Assembly (NCBI GenBank): GCA_018433885.1
Contig: JAHDQK010000013.1
Span: forward strand, 62,001 to 126,000
From: Candidatus Cloacimonadota bacterium
GTDB lineage: Bacteria > Cloacimonadota > Cloacimonadia > Cloacimonadales > Cloacimonadaceae
Length of the DNA stretch: 64,000 nucleotides
Direction: 5' to 3'
Shown in pieces: positions 54,262 to 63,594 of the stretch (the stretch's first letter is position 1; every line of letters begins with the position of its first letter). The notes beneath the pieces are model-generated. The model saw only the letters and a program-made list of their open reading frames with translations, did not search any database and was not told the DNA's origin. The translations under genes were made by a program, and so were the position numbers.

Positions 54262-57200
54262 TTAAATCTCTTTCCTACCACAGCGTTGAGCCCAATTCTT
54301 GGTACGGAATCCGCCCTCAAACAGCGAATATAAAACCGGTATCAAGACCAAGGTAATGAAGGTGGAACTCAGAAGCCCTCCTACCACCGCTCTTGCCAGG
54401 GGAGCCTGGGTTTCGCTTCCCTCACCCAAACCAATTGCCATGGGAAGCAAACCCAACACGGTAGAGAGCGCGGTCATCAGGATTGGTCTCAACCTACGTC
54501 TTCCGGCTTCTTCGATAGCGGGCCTCAATTTCATGCCTTCCACATCGCGAAGTTGATTTGTCGTATTGACCAGAAGAATAGCGTTATTCACCACAATACC
54601 CGCCAGCATGATGATCCCGATATAGGTCTGAATATTGAATGTAGTTCCCGTAAGATACAGGATCCCACTTACTCCAATGAGAGCAAAAGGTACAGAGAAC
54701 ATCACGATGAAAGGATCCCGGATGGATTCAAATTGACTTGCCATCACCATGTAGATCAAAACCAACGCCAAGATGATCCCGATGGTCAGTTCGCGGAAGG
54801 ACTCCTGTTGTTCTTTATAATCCCCCACTATCTCCACAGAAAATCCTGTTGGCAATGGAATTTCATCCAGTCTATCCTGGATATCGCCGATAACAGCGGA
54901 GAGGTTTCTACCGCTAAGATTGGCGGATACATCGATCATGCGCTCTTGGTTCACGCGTTCTATAACGGTGGATCCTTCACCTTGGCTGATATCCACCACA
55001 TTGCGCAGCACGATGGGGTTGCCATCCGTATTGCTGATCGAAAAATCCAATATCTCATTCATTGGTAAGCGTTCCGCATCTTTTACTTGCACCATCAGGG
55101 GATATTCTTTACCGTGATCCATATAATCTCCAGCTTTCGTGCCGGATAAAACCGTTTCCAAGGTAGAAGATATCTGTTGTACGCTAAGCCCAAGTTCCGC
55201 AGCCTTTTGGCGGTCTATCTGAACCAGATCTTCCGGAGCTCCGGCTGTGCGGCTGAGGTTAACATCGGTAATACCTTCCACGGATTCCACGTTTTCCACG
55301 ATGATACTTGCAAGACGATATGCTTCATCCATTTCGTGACCCCGCACTTGGATCTCGATGCGTCCTCCCCCGCCTCCCATCACTCTTGTCATGCGGTTAT
55401 TGCTCACAGTGCGCACGCGGACACGGGCTCCGGGGATGTTTGCCATTTTATCACGCATATCGGCTGCGATCTCTTCATCGCTACGCTCACGTTCGGATTT
55501 ACTAAGCAGACTGATCCTCAATGACCCTGTGTTGGATGAACCCCATCCTCCACCACCCGCGGTGGCAACAATGTTTGTGATCTCTGGAATATCCTTTATG
55601 CGTTCTTCCGCCATCAACATCTTGGCATCTACTAATTCCAACTGAGTTCCAGCTTCCATATCGATGCTAATGCGGATCTCTCCTTCGTCTGAAATCGGCA
55701 TCAGTTCGGAATCGATCACAGATGCCAAAAATGCCGCGCCAGCCAGCATTACTAAAACTATGACCAGGGTTTGTGCACGATGGTTAAGCGCTTTACAAAG
55801 GAGCATCTGGTACCAGTTTTCTACTTTACGTAAGATAGAACCTACTCCATGATAGATCCGAATACTGAATCCTTTGGCATTTAGCGGAGGTTCTTGAGTA
55901 ACTTTGATGATCTTGCCGGATAGCATTGGTACCAATGTAATCGCGGTTATCAGAGAGCAGATCAACGCGAAGACTACCACGAAAGCAAGTTGTTGAAACA
56001 TGATGCCACTCATTCCCCGCATAAACAACAGTGGTAGAAACACTACTATCGAGGTGAGAGTGCTTGCCAGAATCGGAGAACCAACTTCCATGGAACCATC
56101 AACGGCTGCCAATTGGGAGCTCTTCCCCATCTCTCGATGCCGGAAGATATTCTCCATCACTACAATGGAGTTATCCAAAAGCTGCCCCACGCCCAATGCC
56201 AAAGCACCGATAGTCATCAAGTTCAAAGTGAAACCATTGAAATATAGAAGTCCAAAGGTTGCCATAATGGAGATTGGTATCGCCGTGGAAATAACCAATG
56301 TACTGGTGAGATTACGCAGGAAGAAAAGCAGAATCAACACCGCCAAGATACCGCCCAATAAAGCAGACATACTTACATTATTGATCGATTGCTTGATAAA
56401 CACCGAGCTATCCATCAAGGGAACAACCTTGATCTGAGGAATACTGCGGTTGATTTGCTCCACTTCCTCAAGAATACCTTGAACTACTTTCACCGTATTC
56501 GTGCCGGATTGTTTATTTACGGATATCTGGATTCCAGCTTCACCATTGATCCTCACAATTCTGGTTTCTTTGGAAGCTGTATCGATTACCTCGGCAATGT
56601 CCCTCAAGGCGATAGTAGAGCCTCCCCGCCTCATAATCACCGTGTTTCGCAGTTCATCTAAATTTTCATATAAACCGGGAACCCGAACTGTTATCTGATG
56701 ATTACCCCGATATACGTTACCTGCAGGTTGATTAACGTTTGCGCTGCGTATCCTGCTGATTACCTGATCCAAAGGAACTTTCAGGGCATTCATACGGGCG
56801 GGATCCAAGTTGATATGAATCTCTCTGGTTCTGCCTCCCCAGATGTTCACGCTGGCAACTCCATTCACCCGTTCAAGCCGATAACTAACCTGCTCCTCCA
56901 GGATTCTGCGCAACTCCAAGGCTTCCAATTGACTCGTCACTCCCATCATAATCACTGGAGTTGCTGCCATGTCGAACTTTCTGAGAGAAGGTCTTCCTGC
57001 TTCACTGGGTAGACGGGAGATGATCCGATCTATACGATCCCGGATATCGTTTGATGCCGCTTCCAGATCCGTACCCCAACTGAATCTTACCTGAACGTTG
57101 CTATTGCCTTCGGTGGATCTGGAAGAAATCTCTTGAACTCCCGGAACGGCTGCAACGGCTTCCTCGATGGGTCGGGTGACCAATTCTTCCATGGTGAGAG

Positions 57201-57366
57201 GCGAAGCTTTGCTATAGCTGGTGGAGATGCTGATGGTAGGCGACGTGACATCGGGCATAAGATCTATCGGCAAACGAGACAAAGCCACTGCGCCCAATAT
57301 TATTACTATCAGGCTCACCATCGAGGTCAGTACTGGCCTGTTTACTGCTGCCTGCGCGATTTTCAC
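54262..57366 (-). CDS. RND-family efflux transporter (HAE1-like inner-membrane pump)
   Basis: The 1034-residue inner-membrane protein has 12 membrane helices and two large periplasmic loops. It opens MKIAQAAVNRPVLTSMVSLI, the usual RND N-terminus. Helix 4 has GVGQLLDNSIVVMENIF, where AcrB has two Asp for proton transfer; here only the first Asp is kept and the second is Asn, as in many HAE1 pumps. Near the C-terminus are ILVLIYMVMASQFESIRDPFIVM and GIVVNNAILLVN. It uses the proton gradient to export drugs or lipids. The adaptor gene lies directly upstream with a 4-bp overlap. Confidence 0.94.
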   Translation of the reverse strand: MKIAQAAVNRPVLTSMVSLIVIILGAVALSRLPIDLMPDVTSPTISISTSYSKASPLTMEELVTRPIEEAVAAVPGVQEISSRSTEGNSNVQVRFSWGTDLEAASNDIRDRIDRIISRLPSEAGRPSLRKFDMAATPVIMMGVTSQLEALELRRILEEQVSYRLERVNGVASVNIWGGRTREIHINLDPARMNALKVPLDQVISRIRSANVNQPAGNVYRGNHQITVRVPGLYENLDELRNTVIMRRGGSTIALRDIAEVIDTASKETRIVRINGEAGIQISVNKQSGTNTVKVVQGILEEVEQINRSIPQIKVVPLMDSSVFIKQSINNVSMSALLGGILAVLILLFFLRNLTSTLVISTAIPISIMATFGLLYFNGFTLNLMTIGALALGVGQLLDNSIVVMENIFRHREMGKSSQLAAVDGSMEVGSPILASTLTSIVVFLPLLFMRGMSGIMFQQLAFVVVFALICSLITAITLVPMLSGKIIKVTQEPPLNAKGFSIRIYHGVGSILRKVENWYQMLLCKALNHRAQTLVIVLVMLAGAAFLASVIDSELMPISDEGEIRISIDMEAGTQLELVDAKMLMAEERIKDIPEITNIVATAGGGGWGSSNTGSLRISLLSKSERERSDEEIAADMRDKMANIPGARVRVRTVSNNRMTRVMGGGGGRIEIQVRGHEMDEAYRLASIIVENVESVEGITDVNLSRTAGAPEDLVQIDRQKAAELGLSVQQISSTLETVLSGTKAGDYMDHGKEYPLMVQVKDAERLPMNEILDFSISNTDGNPIVLRNVVDISQGEGSTVIERVNQERMIDVSANLSGRNLSAVIGDIQDRLDEIPLPTGFSVEIVGDYKEQQESFRELTIGIILALVLIYMVMASQFESIRDPFIVMFSVPFALIGVSGILYLTGTTFNIQTYIGIIMLAGIVVNNAILLVNTTNQLRDVEGMKLRPAIEEAGRRRLRPILMTALSTVLGLLPMAIGLGEGSETQAPLARAVVGGLLSSTFITLVLIPVLYSLFEGGFRTKNWAQRCGRKEI

Positions 57367-58556
57367 TTGCTCCCCCGTTGCTTTGCTTCTCCTGCGACGA
57401 TAATCTTGCGCCCATCATCCAACATATCCTGCCCCAGACTCACCACCTCGCCACTTAAGGCAGGGCTGATGATCTCTACATGGTCATCCCCGCTGATTCC
57501 ACGCTCAATCTCAATAAATGCTACATTGGATTGATCCCTATCCACCAGATACACGCCCTCTTTGCCTCGAAGCTTTACTATTGCCCGTTCTTCAACTGCG
57601 GTTACGTTCTTGCGGGTATCAAAACTGAGCGCTACTCTGGCATACATTCCTGGCTTTAAGAGTCCCTTGGGATTGGGGATACCTATCTCCACCCTAGCTT
57701 GCCGCGTGCTTTGTTGCAACATGGGAGCAATCCGCAGAACTTTGCCACTAAACACCTGATCCGGATATGAATCGCTTCTAACAACTGCTTCCTGACCGAG
57801 TTTTATGCGCCCATAATCGCGTTCGATCACATCTACCGCCACTATCACAGAGCTGATGTCCATAATGGAAACGATCGGACTTCCGGGATTTAGTTGCGTA
57901 CCCTCTTCCGCAAAACGTTCGCCGATAACGCGGTACTCGGAGTTGTCATTCCATTCTGCCCGTATTTTACTGAAAGCGATCTGCAATTCCACCGAGTTCA
58001 TGGTGGCTATCGCGCTGTTCAGCGATGCTTTGGCGATGTTATCCTGAGCCTTGGCGCTGGTAAACTGATTATAAGCCGTATCAAATTCGCTTTGAGAAAT
58101 AAAAGCTCGAGTATGTAGTTCTCGCTTACGTTCCAGTTCGGTGGTGGCAAATTCCAAAGCAACCGCGCTTTGAGCAGAACTTGCCCGCGCCATTTCCACC
58201 GCGGCTGAGGCTTTTTGCAATTCCTGGAGCAACAGACGGTCGTCCAACTCGGCAATAAGATCACCTTTTCTTACTACCTGCCCGATGTTCACATGAAGCT
58301 TAACAAGCTGCCCAGACGTCTTGGGAGCAACTATATAACTGCTCCGGGCTTCGATGTTTCCGCTAAGACTAATACTGTCAGTGAGATCCATTATCTTTAC
58401 CGGAGATACTTCCACCGGTATCGCTTGCATCAATCTGCCGGTTCCGCGGACAATTGCATCGTCGCTTTCTTTATTGAGCGTAAAACGCCATATTATTACG
58501 ACTATCGCAATTATCAGGATGATCAATATCCATTTATGCTTCATTAAATTCTCCAT
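57363..58556 (-). CDS. RND efflux periplasmic adaptor (HlyD/AcrA-like)
   Basis: The protein of about 397 residues has one N-terminal membrane helix (MKHKWILIILIIAIVVIIWRF), the lipoyl-like half-domains (SYIVAPKTSGQLVKLHVNIGQVVRKGDLIAELD and GTQLNPGSPIVSIMDIS) with an alpha-hairpin between, and the beta-barrel with PNPKGLLKPGMYARVALSF. The ATG at 58556 is chosen because AGAGGG precedes it; a reading from 58694 adds 46 residues that do not fit an adaptor. It is the first gene of the RND pair. No TolC gene is adjacent; the one at 40672 may be shared. Confidence 0.9.
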   Translation of the reverse strand: MENLMKHKWILIILIIAIVVIIWRFTLNKESDDAIVRGTGRLMQAIPVEVSPVKIMDLTDSISLSGNIEARSSYIVAPKTSGQLVKLHVNIGQVVRKGDLIAELDDRLLLQELQKASAAVEMARASSAQSAVALEFATTELERKRELHTRAFISQSEFDTAYNQFTSAKAQDNIAKASLNSAIATMNSVELQIAFSKIRAEWNDNSEYRVIGERFAEEGTQLNPGSPIVSIMDISSVIVAVDVIERDYGRIKLGQEAVVRSDSYPDQVFSGKVLRIAPMLQQSTRQARVEIGIPNPKGLLKPGMYARVALSFDTRKNVTAVEERAIVKLRGKEGVYLVDRDQSNVAFIEIERGISGDDHVEIISPALSGEVVSLGQDMLDDGRKIIVAGEAKQRGSK

Positions 58557-58747
58557 ATGTGGATTTCCCTCTCCCACATGATATCCGAGAATCACAGACT
58601 CCGCCAAAGAAATATATAGCCCCATGAACGTCAAGAAAAACCTACGGATCAGGAACAGATACACATGATCATCCCCTCGTAGTTTTGTAAACAACGATCA
58701 CGAACATGAGCAGAGATTGGCTACCACCTTAGTTATACCATTTGCTA

Positions 58748-58840
58748 ACCCATCCGCCAAAGCAATTGCCAAGCTTCTGTGTAGCAGTGCCTACTGCATG
58801 AAGACGCCTTCGCGATAGCTTCAAGCAAGGGGTGTGAAGA
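58748..58840. repeat. Dispersed intergenic palindrome, degenerate copy 5
   Basis: It has the left-end remnant ACCCATCC, the centre GCAGT-GCCT-ACTGC (58784-58797), and a right half that lacks the AATGGGG end. It lies between the RND operon and the broken helicase gene (gap 58557-58952, which otherwise holds no gene). Confidence 0.45.
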
Positions 58841-58952
58841 TACTGGTGTGATGTATTTCTTCTCCCGATTCCACCCTATCCATCTTGAACACATCCTGAG
58901 CTTCGCTTGAGATGACCTTAGGATGAGTTCATGAAGCATTCGAAATACCTAA

Positions 58953-59768
58953 AAGGAGCCTTCAGACAAGACGGATATGCCTCAGATTGATCAGTTAATC
59001 AGATGTGCTCGCACTTCTGTTTTCTTTATAGATGACCAACAATCAGTCAGAAATGCCGAAATTGGTAGTTCAAAGGTAATCAAGGATGCCGCTGCTCGAT
59101 GGAATGCTCAGGTTTATGAAACACATCTCAAGAATCAGTTCCGATGCATGGGATCAAATGATTATCTGGAGTGGTTGAATTATACCTTAGGATATAGCAA
59201 GGAACGCAAGATACTGAAGAAGAATGAATTATTCGAGTTTAGGATTTTCGACACTCCTACAGATTTGTATAATGCACTCTATGAGAAGGAAATTGCCAAA
59301 CCCAACTCGGCAAGGTTGACTGCTGGCTTCTGTTGGCCTTGGAGCAAGACGCTTGGACATGATGGGTTACCAATTAATGATGTGGTAATTGGCGAATTTA
59401 GTATGCCCTGGGAAACACATGGTGAGATCAAGAAAATACCGTACGGGTATGTCTCCTGGGATCAATGGGCTATCAAGCCAGAAGGATTTAAGCAAGTTGG
59501 ATGCATATACACGGCTCAAGGCTTCGAGTTTGAATATGTCGGAGTAATCTTTGCAGATGACCTGACATTCGATCATGCATCCAATGGACTTAAGGGGAAT
59601 ATGTCCGCCCACAAGGACCCAACTCTGTTAAAAAGTAAGGAAGCCGAGTTTGATAAGTATGTTCGCAATATCTATAGGGTCCTCATGAGCCGCGGGTTAA
59701 AGGGGTGTTATATGTACTTTGTTAACAATGACACTCGTAAATACTTCGAATCCCACATTGAAAGATAA
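58953..59768 (+). pseudogene. C-terminal half of a DUF2075 (helicase-like) protein
   Basis: An open stretch follows an in-frame stop at 58950; the first ATG is at 58977. The translation (QIDQLIRCARTSVFFIDDQQSVRNAEIGSS at the start, given in shorter form; later GCIYTAQGFEFEYVGVIFADD; and the end YRVLMSRGLKGCYMYFVNND) matches the second half of the DUF2075 ATPase domain. The N-terminal Walker A and nuclease regions are missing, so the gene has lost its 5' half. A short product of 263 residues could be made from 58977, but no good ribosome-binding site is near. The opposite end of a protein of the same family starts at 63595. Confidence 0.75.
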
Positions 59769-59805
59769 GGAATCAAGGTCTGACTATCGAAGTCTCTCCA
59801 CCCAT

Positions 59806-59919
59806 ATTTGCAAAAAGGTTGAAACTGGATTTGCAAAAAGGATGACACTATATTTGCATAAAGGTTGAAACTGGATTTGCAAAAAGGTTGAAACTGATTT
59901 GCAAAAAGGTTGAAACTGG
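59806..59919 (+). repeat. Tandem array of a 23-bp repeat (5 units)
   Basis: Five head-to-tail units of ATTTGCAAAAAGGTTGAAACTGG begin at 59806, 59829, 59852, 59875 and 59897. Units 1, 3, 4 and 5 are nearly identical (unit 3 has one change and unit 4 lacks one base), while unit 2 has several changes. Two decayed relatives follow at about 59939-59985 (ATTTGCAACAGAAGTGATAC and ATTTGCAATTTCACTTGATA). There are no unique spacers, so it is not a CRISPR array. Possible roles are a transposase-binding end of a lost element or an iteron-like protein-binding array. Confidence 0.85.
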
Positions 59920-60045
59920 GGTCTCACCCAAAACAGCGATTTGCAACAGAAGTGATACTATTTGCAATTTCACTTGATACTCTATAGATAGAGCAGTTCT
60001 GTTGTTACTTCCTTTGTGTGAAAGCGAGCCCATAAAAAATCTTTC

Positions 60046-60074
60046 TTGACATAATCTGCGGGAATAAATACCAT
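60046..60074 (+). promoter_or_regulatory. Candidate promoter of the lectin-domain protein gene
   Basis: Perfect TTGACA at 60046-60051, a 17-nt spacer and TACCAT at 60069-60074, 95 nt before the ATG. Confidence 0.6.
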
Positions 60075-60169
60075 TGAATTTAAAAGATTTGATCATCGTC
60101 GTTGCTATAAAAGGACAATGAATATGTCCGAACGGCGCGGGTCTCCACAAAAATCCCTGGAGGATGAAA

Positions 60170-62422
60170 ATGAAAAAGGTGTTATTGGCGCTCTGCATGC
60201 TGGCTATAGCCTGTCTGCAGTACGGTTCGGTTTTGTTTTATGATAATTTTGACAGGACGGAAGGCAGCTCCGTAGGCAATGGCTGGACGAATATCGGCCC
60301 CGTTAATCCTCTCATCGAGAATGGCGCGATGAAGCTCAGTTCCAGCAGTCTGCAGGGAGTGCGCCGTGATTTTACTTCCCTGGGGATCACATCGGGGATC
60401 TATTTCCTTAGCTGGGATTGGAAGATCAGCAATAACGACTGGCTGGCAGATGCCTTCCCCAATGGCACCATCACCTATCTGCGCCATGACTATGAGGGCA
60501 ATCTCTATTACGATAACACCAGCGATTTCTCCAATGCCGTAGATATCGGCGATCTACCGATGAATACCTGGGTGAACGTGAAAATGAAGGTGAATATCGA
60601 TACCGACCGCTTTTCCATCTGGCTGAATGATGTGCTCACCGTGGATAATGCCCTCGGACTGGCAGTGGTCGATTTTACGCGTTTTACTTTCCGGGCCGGT
60701 TCCGGCTCCTCGGTAACCCAATATATCGATGATTTCATAGTATATAACGATATCTCTCCGGCAACCCCTACCAATCTTATTGCTACCGGTGCCGTGAATG
60801 ATATCACCCTGAACTGGACAGGAGCATATCAGGACTTCCTTACTTACCGCATATACCGCAGCACTACTTCTCCCGCTGCCACTCTGCTTGCGGAAGTACC
60901 CGGCACCCAAACCAGCTATGTGGATAATACTGCCCAGCCGAATACAGACTACTACTATCGGGTGAAAGCGGTTAGCATGGGTGCGGTTGAAAGTGGCTTT
61001 TCCAATGAGGTAATGGCGCATCGGATGGCAGATATCAGTGTGAATCCCATGCAATTATCAGTAGCCCTAAATGTGGCTAACAATCAAGCAACAAGCAATT
61101 TCACAATCACTAATACCGGGAGCTATACACTGAATTATGCTCTACAAGGAACAGATAACTTTAATCCCAATCTATCAGCAATTCCTGGCTTTACAGCTTT
61201 GGGAACCCATAATGGACATAGCTATTACCGAAGTAACTCTATCATGTCTTGGACCGCATCCAGAGCTTTGTGTGAACAGTATGGAGGGCATCTGGCTACG
61301 ATAGCGGATGCAGCTGAGAATAGCTTTCTTACTCAATACACTACGAGCACAACTTCATGGATTGGGTTTACTGATGAAGTAACCGAGGGGACATTCAGAT
61401 GGGTGACGAATGAACCTGTAACCTACACCAATTGGAATTCTGGAGAACCCAATAACTCCTTAGGCGTTGAAGATTTTACTCATTTGCTCTACTCACCACT
61501 GGGGCGATGGAATGACTCGCCGAATAGCAGCAGCTTTTATGCCCTTTTAGAGATAGATTATATCCAATCATCAATACTTAGCTGCACTCCCTATTCGGGC
61601 AGTTTGGTTAATCTTGCCAATCAAAACATAGTTCTTAATGCCAATGGAACATCGTTGGCAGATGGTCTGTACCAATCTTCAGTACTGATTGTCTCCAACG
61701 CTGTAGAGCCACATGACACCTTGTACATCCCCGTAACCGTGAAAGTGGATTATACTCCTCCCCTTGCACCATTGGGTTTGGTATTTGATGAACAGCAGAG
61801 TGACATGAATCAGATTTATCTTGACTGGACGGCAAATGCTTTGGCGGATAGCGTGTATAGTTACAAGATCTATCGCCGGGGTTTGCATGAATCGAACTGG
61901 GTGCTGAAGGGGATTGTGGATGCGGATCAAACCTGGTTTATCGATAATCAATTCACGGGCTTGGATACCACGGCGGTGTATTATCGGATCACGGCAGTGG
62001 ATTGGGTGGATAATGAAGGTGCGGCTTCGGAAGAAGTGCTGGCCTGGCTGCAGCGGTTCAGAGCACCCACGGGACTGACTTTGCAGATAGTCAATAACCG
62101 GCATGTAAGGTTGGAATGGAATCCGGTAACGCAAACGATCAGCGGCAATCCCGGGGTACCTTCCTGCTATGTGGTTTATCGCAGCAATACGCCCATGCCT
62201 CTGGAAGATTTCTATTATGTGGCGGCGGTGACGGATACCAGTTTTGTGCATAATTGGGCGGCGTGGTTTATCGAAGAGGATAAGCAGTTTTATGTGGTGA
62301 CAGCATACGGGGGTAATTTTGAGGATATCCGCAGTCTTACCGCAGGCCGGGAGCATATTCGCTATGGGGAATTGGAAGCGCTAATCAGAGAGGAGAAAAG
62401 GAAAGAACTACTTTCACATTAA
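60170..62422 (+). CDS. Secreted fibronectin-III / C-type lectin-like protein
   Basis: The protein of about 750 residues has a signal peptide (MKKVLLALCMLAIACLQYGS). Its domains run: a concanavalin-like N-terminal region (about 22-195, ending YIDDFIVYND), a fibronectin III domain (about 200-285), an unassigned strand region, a C-type lectin-like domain (about 345-465) with WTASRALCEQYGGHLATI, WIGFTDEVTEGTFRW, the EPN sugar/calcium motif in SGEPNN and RWNDSPN, and two more fibronectin III domains to the end. It probably binds glycans or surfaces outside the cell. There is no C-terminal sorting tail. The second ATG (60170) is chosen because GGAGG lies 6-7 nt before it. The lectin portion looks more AT-rich than its flanks. 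Confidence 0.8.
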   Translation: MKKVLLALCMLAIACLQYGSVLFYDNFDRTEGSSVGNGWTNIGPVNPLIENGAMKLSSSSLQGVRRDFTSLGITSGIYFLSWDWKISNNDWLADAFPNGTITYLRHDYEGNLYYDNTSDFSNAVDIGDLPMNTWVNVKMKVNIDTDRFSIWLNDVLTVDNALGLAVVDFTRFTFRAGSGSSVTQYIDDFIVYNDISPATPTNLIATGAVNDITLNWTGAYQDFLTYRIYRSTTSPAATLLAEVPGTQTSYVDNTAQPNTDYYYRVKAVSMGAVESGFSNEVMAHRMADISVNPMQLSVALNVANNQATSNFTITNTGSYTLNYALQGTDNFNPNLSAIPGFTALGTHNGHSYYRSNSIMSWTASRALCEQYGGHLATIADAAENSFLTQYTTSTTSWIGFTDEVTEGTFRWVTNEPVTYTNWNSGEPNNSLGVEDFTHLLYSPLGRWNDSPNSSSFYALLEIDYIQSSILSCTPYSGSLVNLANQNIVLNANGTSLADGLYQSSVLIVSNAVEPHDTLYIPVTVKVDYTPPLAPLGLVFDEQQSDMNQIYLDWTANALADSVYSYKIYRRGLHESNWVLKGIVDADQTWFIDNQFTGLDTTAVYYRITAVDWVDNEGAASEEVLAWLQRFRAPTGLTLQIVNNRHVRLEWNPVTQTISGNPGVPSCYVVYRSNTPMPLEDFYYVAAVTDTSFVHNWAAWFIEEDKQFYVVTAYGGNFEDIRSLTAGREHIRYGELEALIREEKRKELLSH

Positions 62423-62441
62423 CTCCTCTAACCATTTAAGC

Positions 62442-62606
62442 GATTGGAGTTCAAGCCGCCAAAACTAACTATTTCTTATTATGTGTCTTATGGGCAGCTT
62501 GGACTTCAAGGCCGTGTATGATCATGAGCAAGCATTTGAAGTCCAAAGCGCTATGTAATCGGGAGATAAAAGTATGATTAGCTTCAGCGCTTTGAACTCC
62601 AATTGC
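62442..62606. repeat. Nested inverted repeat of a TTGGA(G/C)TTCAA motif
   Basis: Four copies of a related 12-16 bp motif are arranged as two in forward and two in reverse orientation. The forward copies are GATTGGAGTTCAAGC (62442-62456) and AGCTTGGACTTCAAGG (62496-62511); the reverse copies are TTTGAAGTCCAAAGCG (62535-62550) and CTTTGAACTCCAAT (62590-62603). The outer and inner pairs are complementary, so the 165-bp segment can fold into a long interrupted stem. The flanks (62423-62441 and 62607-62760) hold no gene. Confidence 0.7.
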
Positions 62607-62760
62607 TTGTGTCGGATTGAGAAAAACGGCGTTTTTGTCACAAAATCCATTTTTGTCGCCTTAGGTTATATGGAGAGATGATAAATCTCTATAGATCTTT
62701 GATGAGTGGATAGAGTGATAATTGGTAAAAGGGAACAGGGCAAAGGGAAAAGTGGGAGGA

Positions 62761-62865
62761 TCACCTGAGTATAAAGCTATTCCCCCGGTTCTTGGCGATC
62801 ACTCCCTTCAGCTCCAGATTCAGGAGCAGCACGGAGAGTTTGCCGAAGCTGAGGCCGGTCTTGAC
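62761..62865 (-). pseudogene. Fragment of a DprA C-terminal winged-helix domain
   Basis: On the minus strand a 34-codon stretch between stops reads VKTGLSFGKLSVLLLNLEL then KGVIAKNRGNSFILR and a stop. This is the pattern of the DprA/Smf C-terminal DNA-binding winged helix (TGLxxGxLxxLLLxLELxGxV...GxxF). Nothing upstream on that strand continues the DprA Rossmann domain, so it is a scrap of a lost gene. The short length keeps confidence moderate. Confidence 0.55.
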
Positions 62866-63087
62866 TCAGAAAGGCGTATCTTATCTTGCATACTTAGCAA
62901 AATGAACAAAAAACTTGACCGATACTCATCAACTCATTTGATTGTTTTGATATAGATAGTTCTTTCCAAACTCAAGGATATATGGCTATGTGGACAAGGA
63001 TACTAGAATTAAGACTGTTAGTAAGAGAATTTAAAAATTTAACTCGAGGCAGGGTCAAATGATTACAAATGGGATACTTCATTCCTT

Positions 63088-63567
63088 ATGAACGAATTAG
63101 GTATCAAATATAAGCGAAGTAGTTCAAATGATCTGGTTCCAGTAGTTGATCTGTTTGCTGGACCAGGAGGACTGAGCGAAGGCTTTTCGTCGTTGACGCT
63201 AAACAATAAACCTTTCTTCAGAATTGGGCTTTCAATAGAAAAAGAAAAGAATGCGCATTCAACTCTTGAACTAAGGAGTTTTTTCAGGCAGTTCTCACCA
63301 AATGAACGACCTGATGATTATTACAGATTCCTAAAACAAGAAATCTCCATCGATGAGCTATATAGTAAGTATCCCTCGCAGTATAGAAAGGCAAGTTCTG
63401 AAGCTAAATTAGCGGCATTAGGGAAAAACACTAATGAGGATATTATCGATCAATGGATTCTGGATTTCCAGAGTATCCAATCCCCAAAGTCCGAAACTCT
63501 CGTTTTGCGTTTATACCGCAGTGATCGAACTTTATGTAATCATGTTTATTGCAGTGTAAATGGGTGA
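63088..63567 (+). pseudogene. Truncated C5-cytosine DNA methyltransferase (N-terminal part)
   Basis: The 159-residue frame opens with motif I of C5-methyltransferases, VVDLFAGPGGLSEGFSS, the SAM-binding site, followed by the motif II region RIGLSIEKEKNAHSTLELR. The catalytic PCQ motif IV and everything after it are absent. From about residue 128 the sequence loses family resemblance and runs to a stop. The gene thus cannot methylate DNA. It is probably the residue of a restriction-modification system after a deletion. The next gene starts 28 bp downstream. Confidence 0.75.
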
Positions 63568-63594
63568 GGTCATTTCTAAATCAAGGAGCATGAT

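Noticed and set aside
59806-59919. CRISPR array
   Set aside because: Repeat units are directly adjacent with no spacers, and there is no cas gene.
62442-62606. tRNA gene suggested by GTTCAAGCC
   Set aside because: No cloverleaf can be drawn; the motif is part of the nested inverted repeat.
62722-62955. Plus-strand frame of 77 codons
   Set aside because: It crosses the DprA scrap in the wrong direction and is not protein-like.
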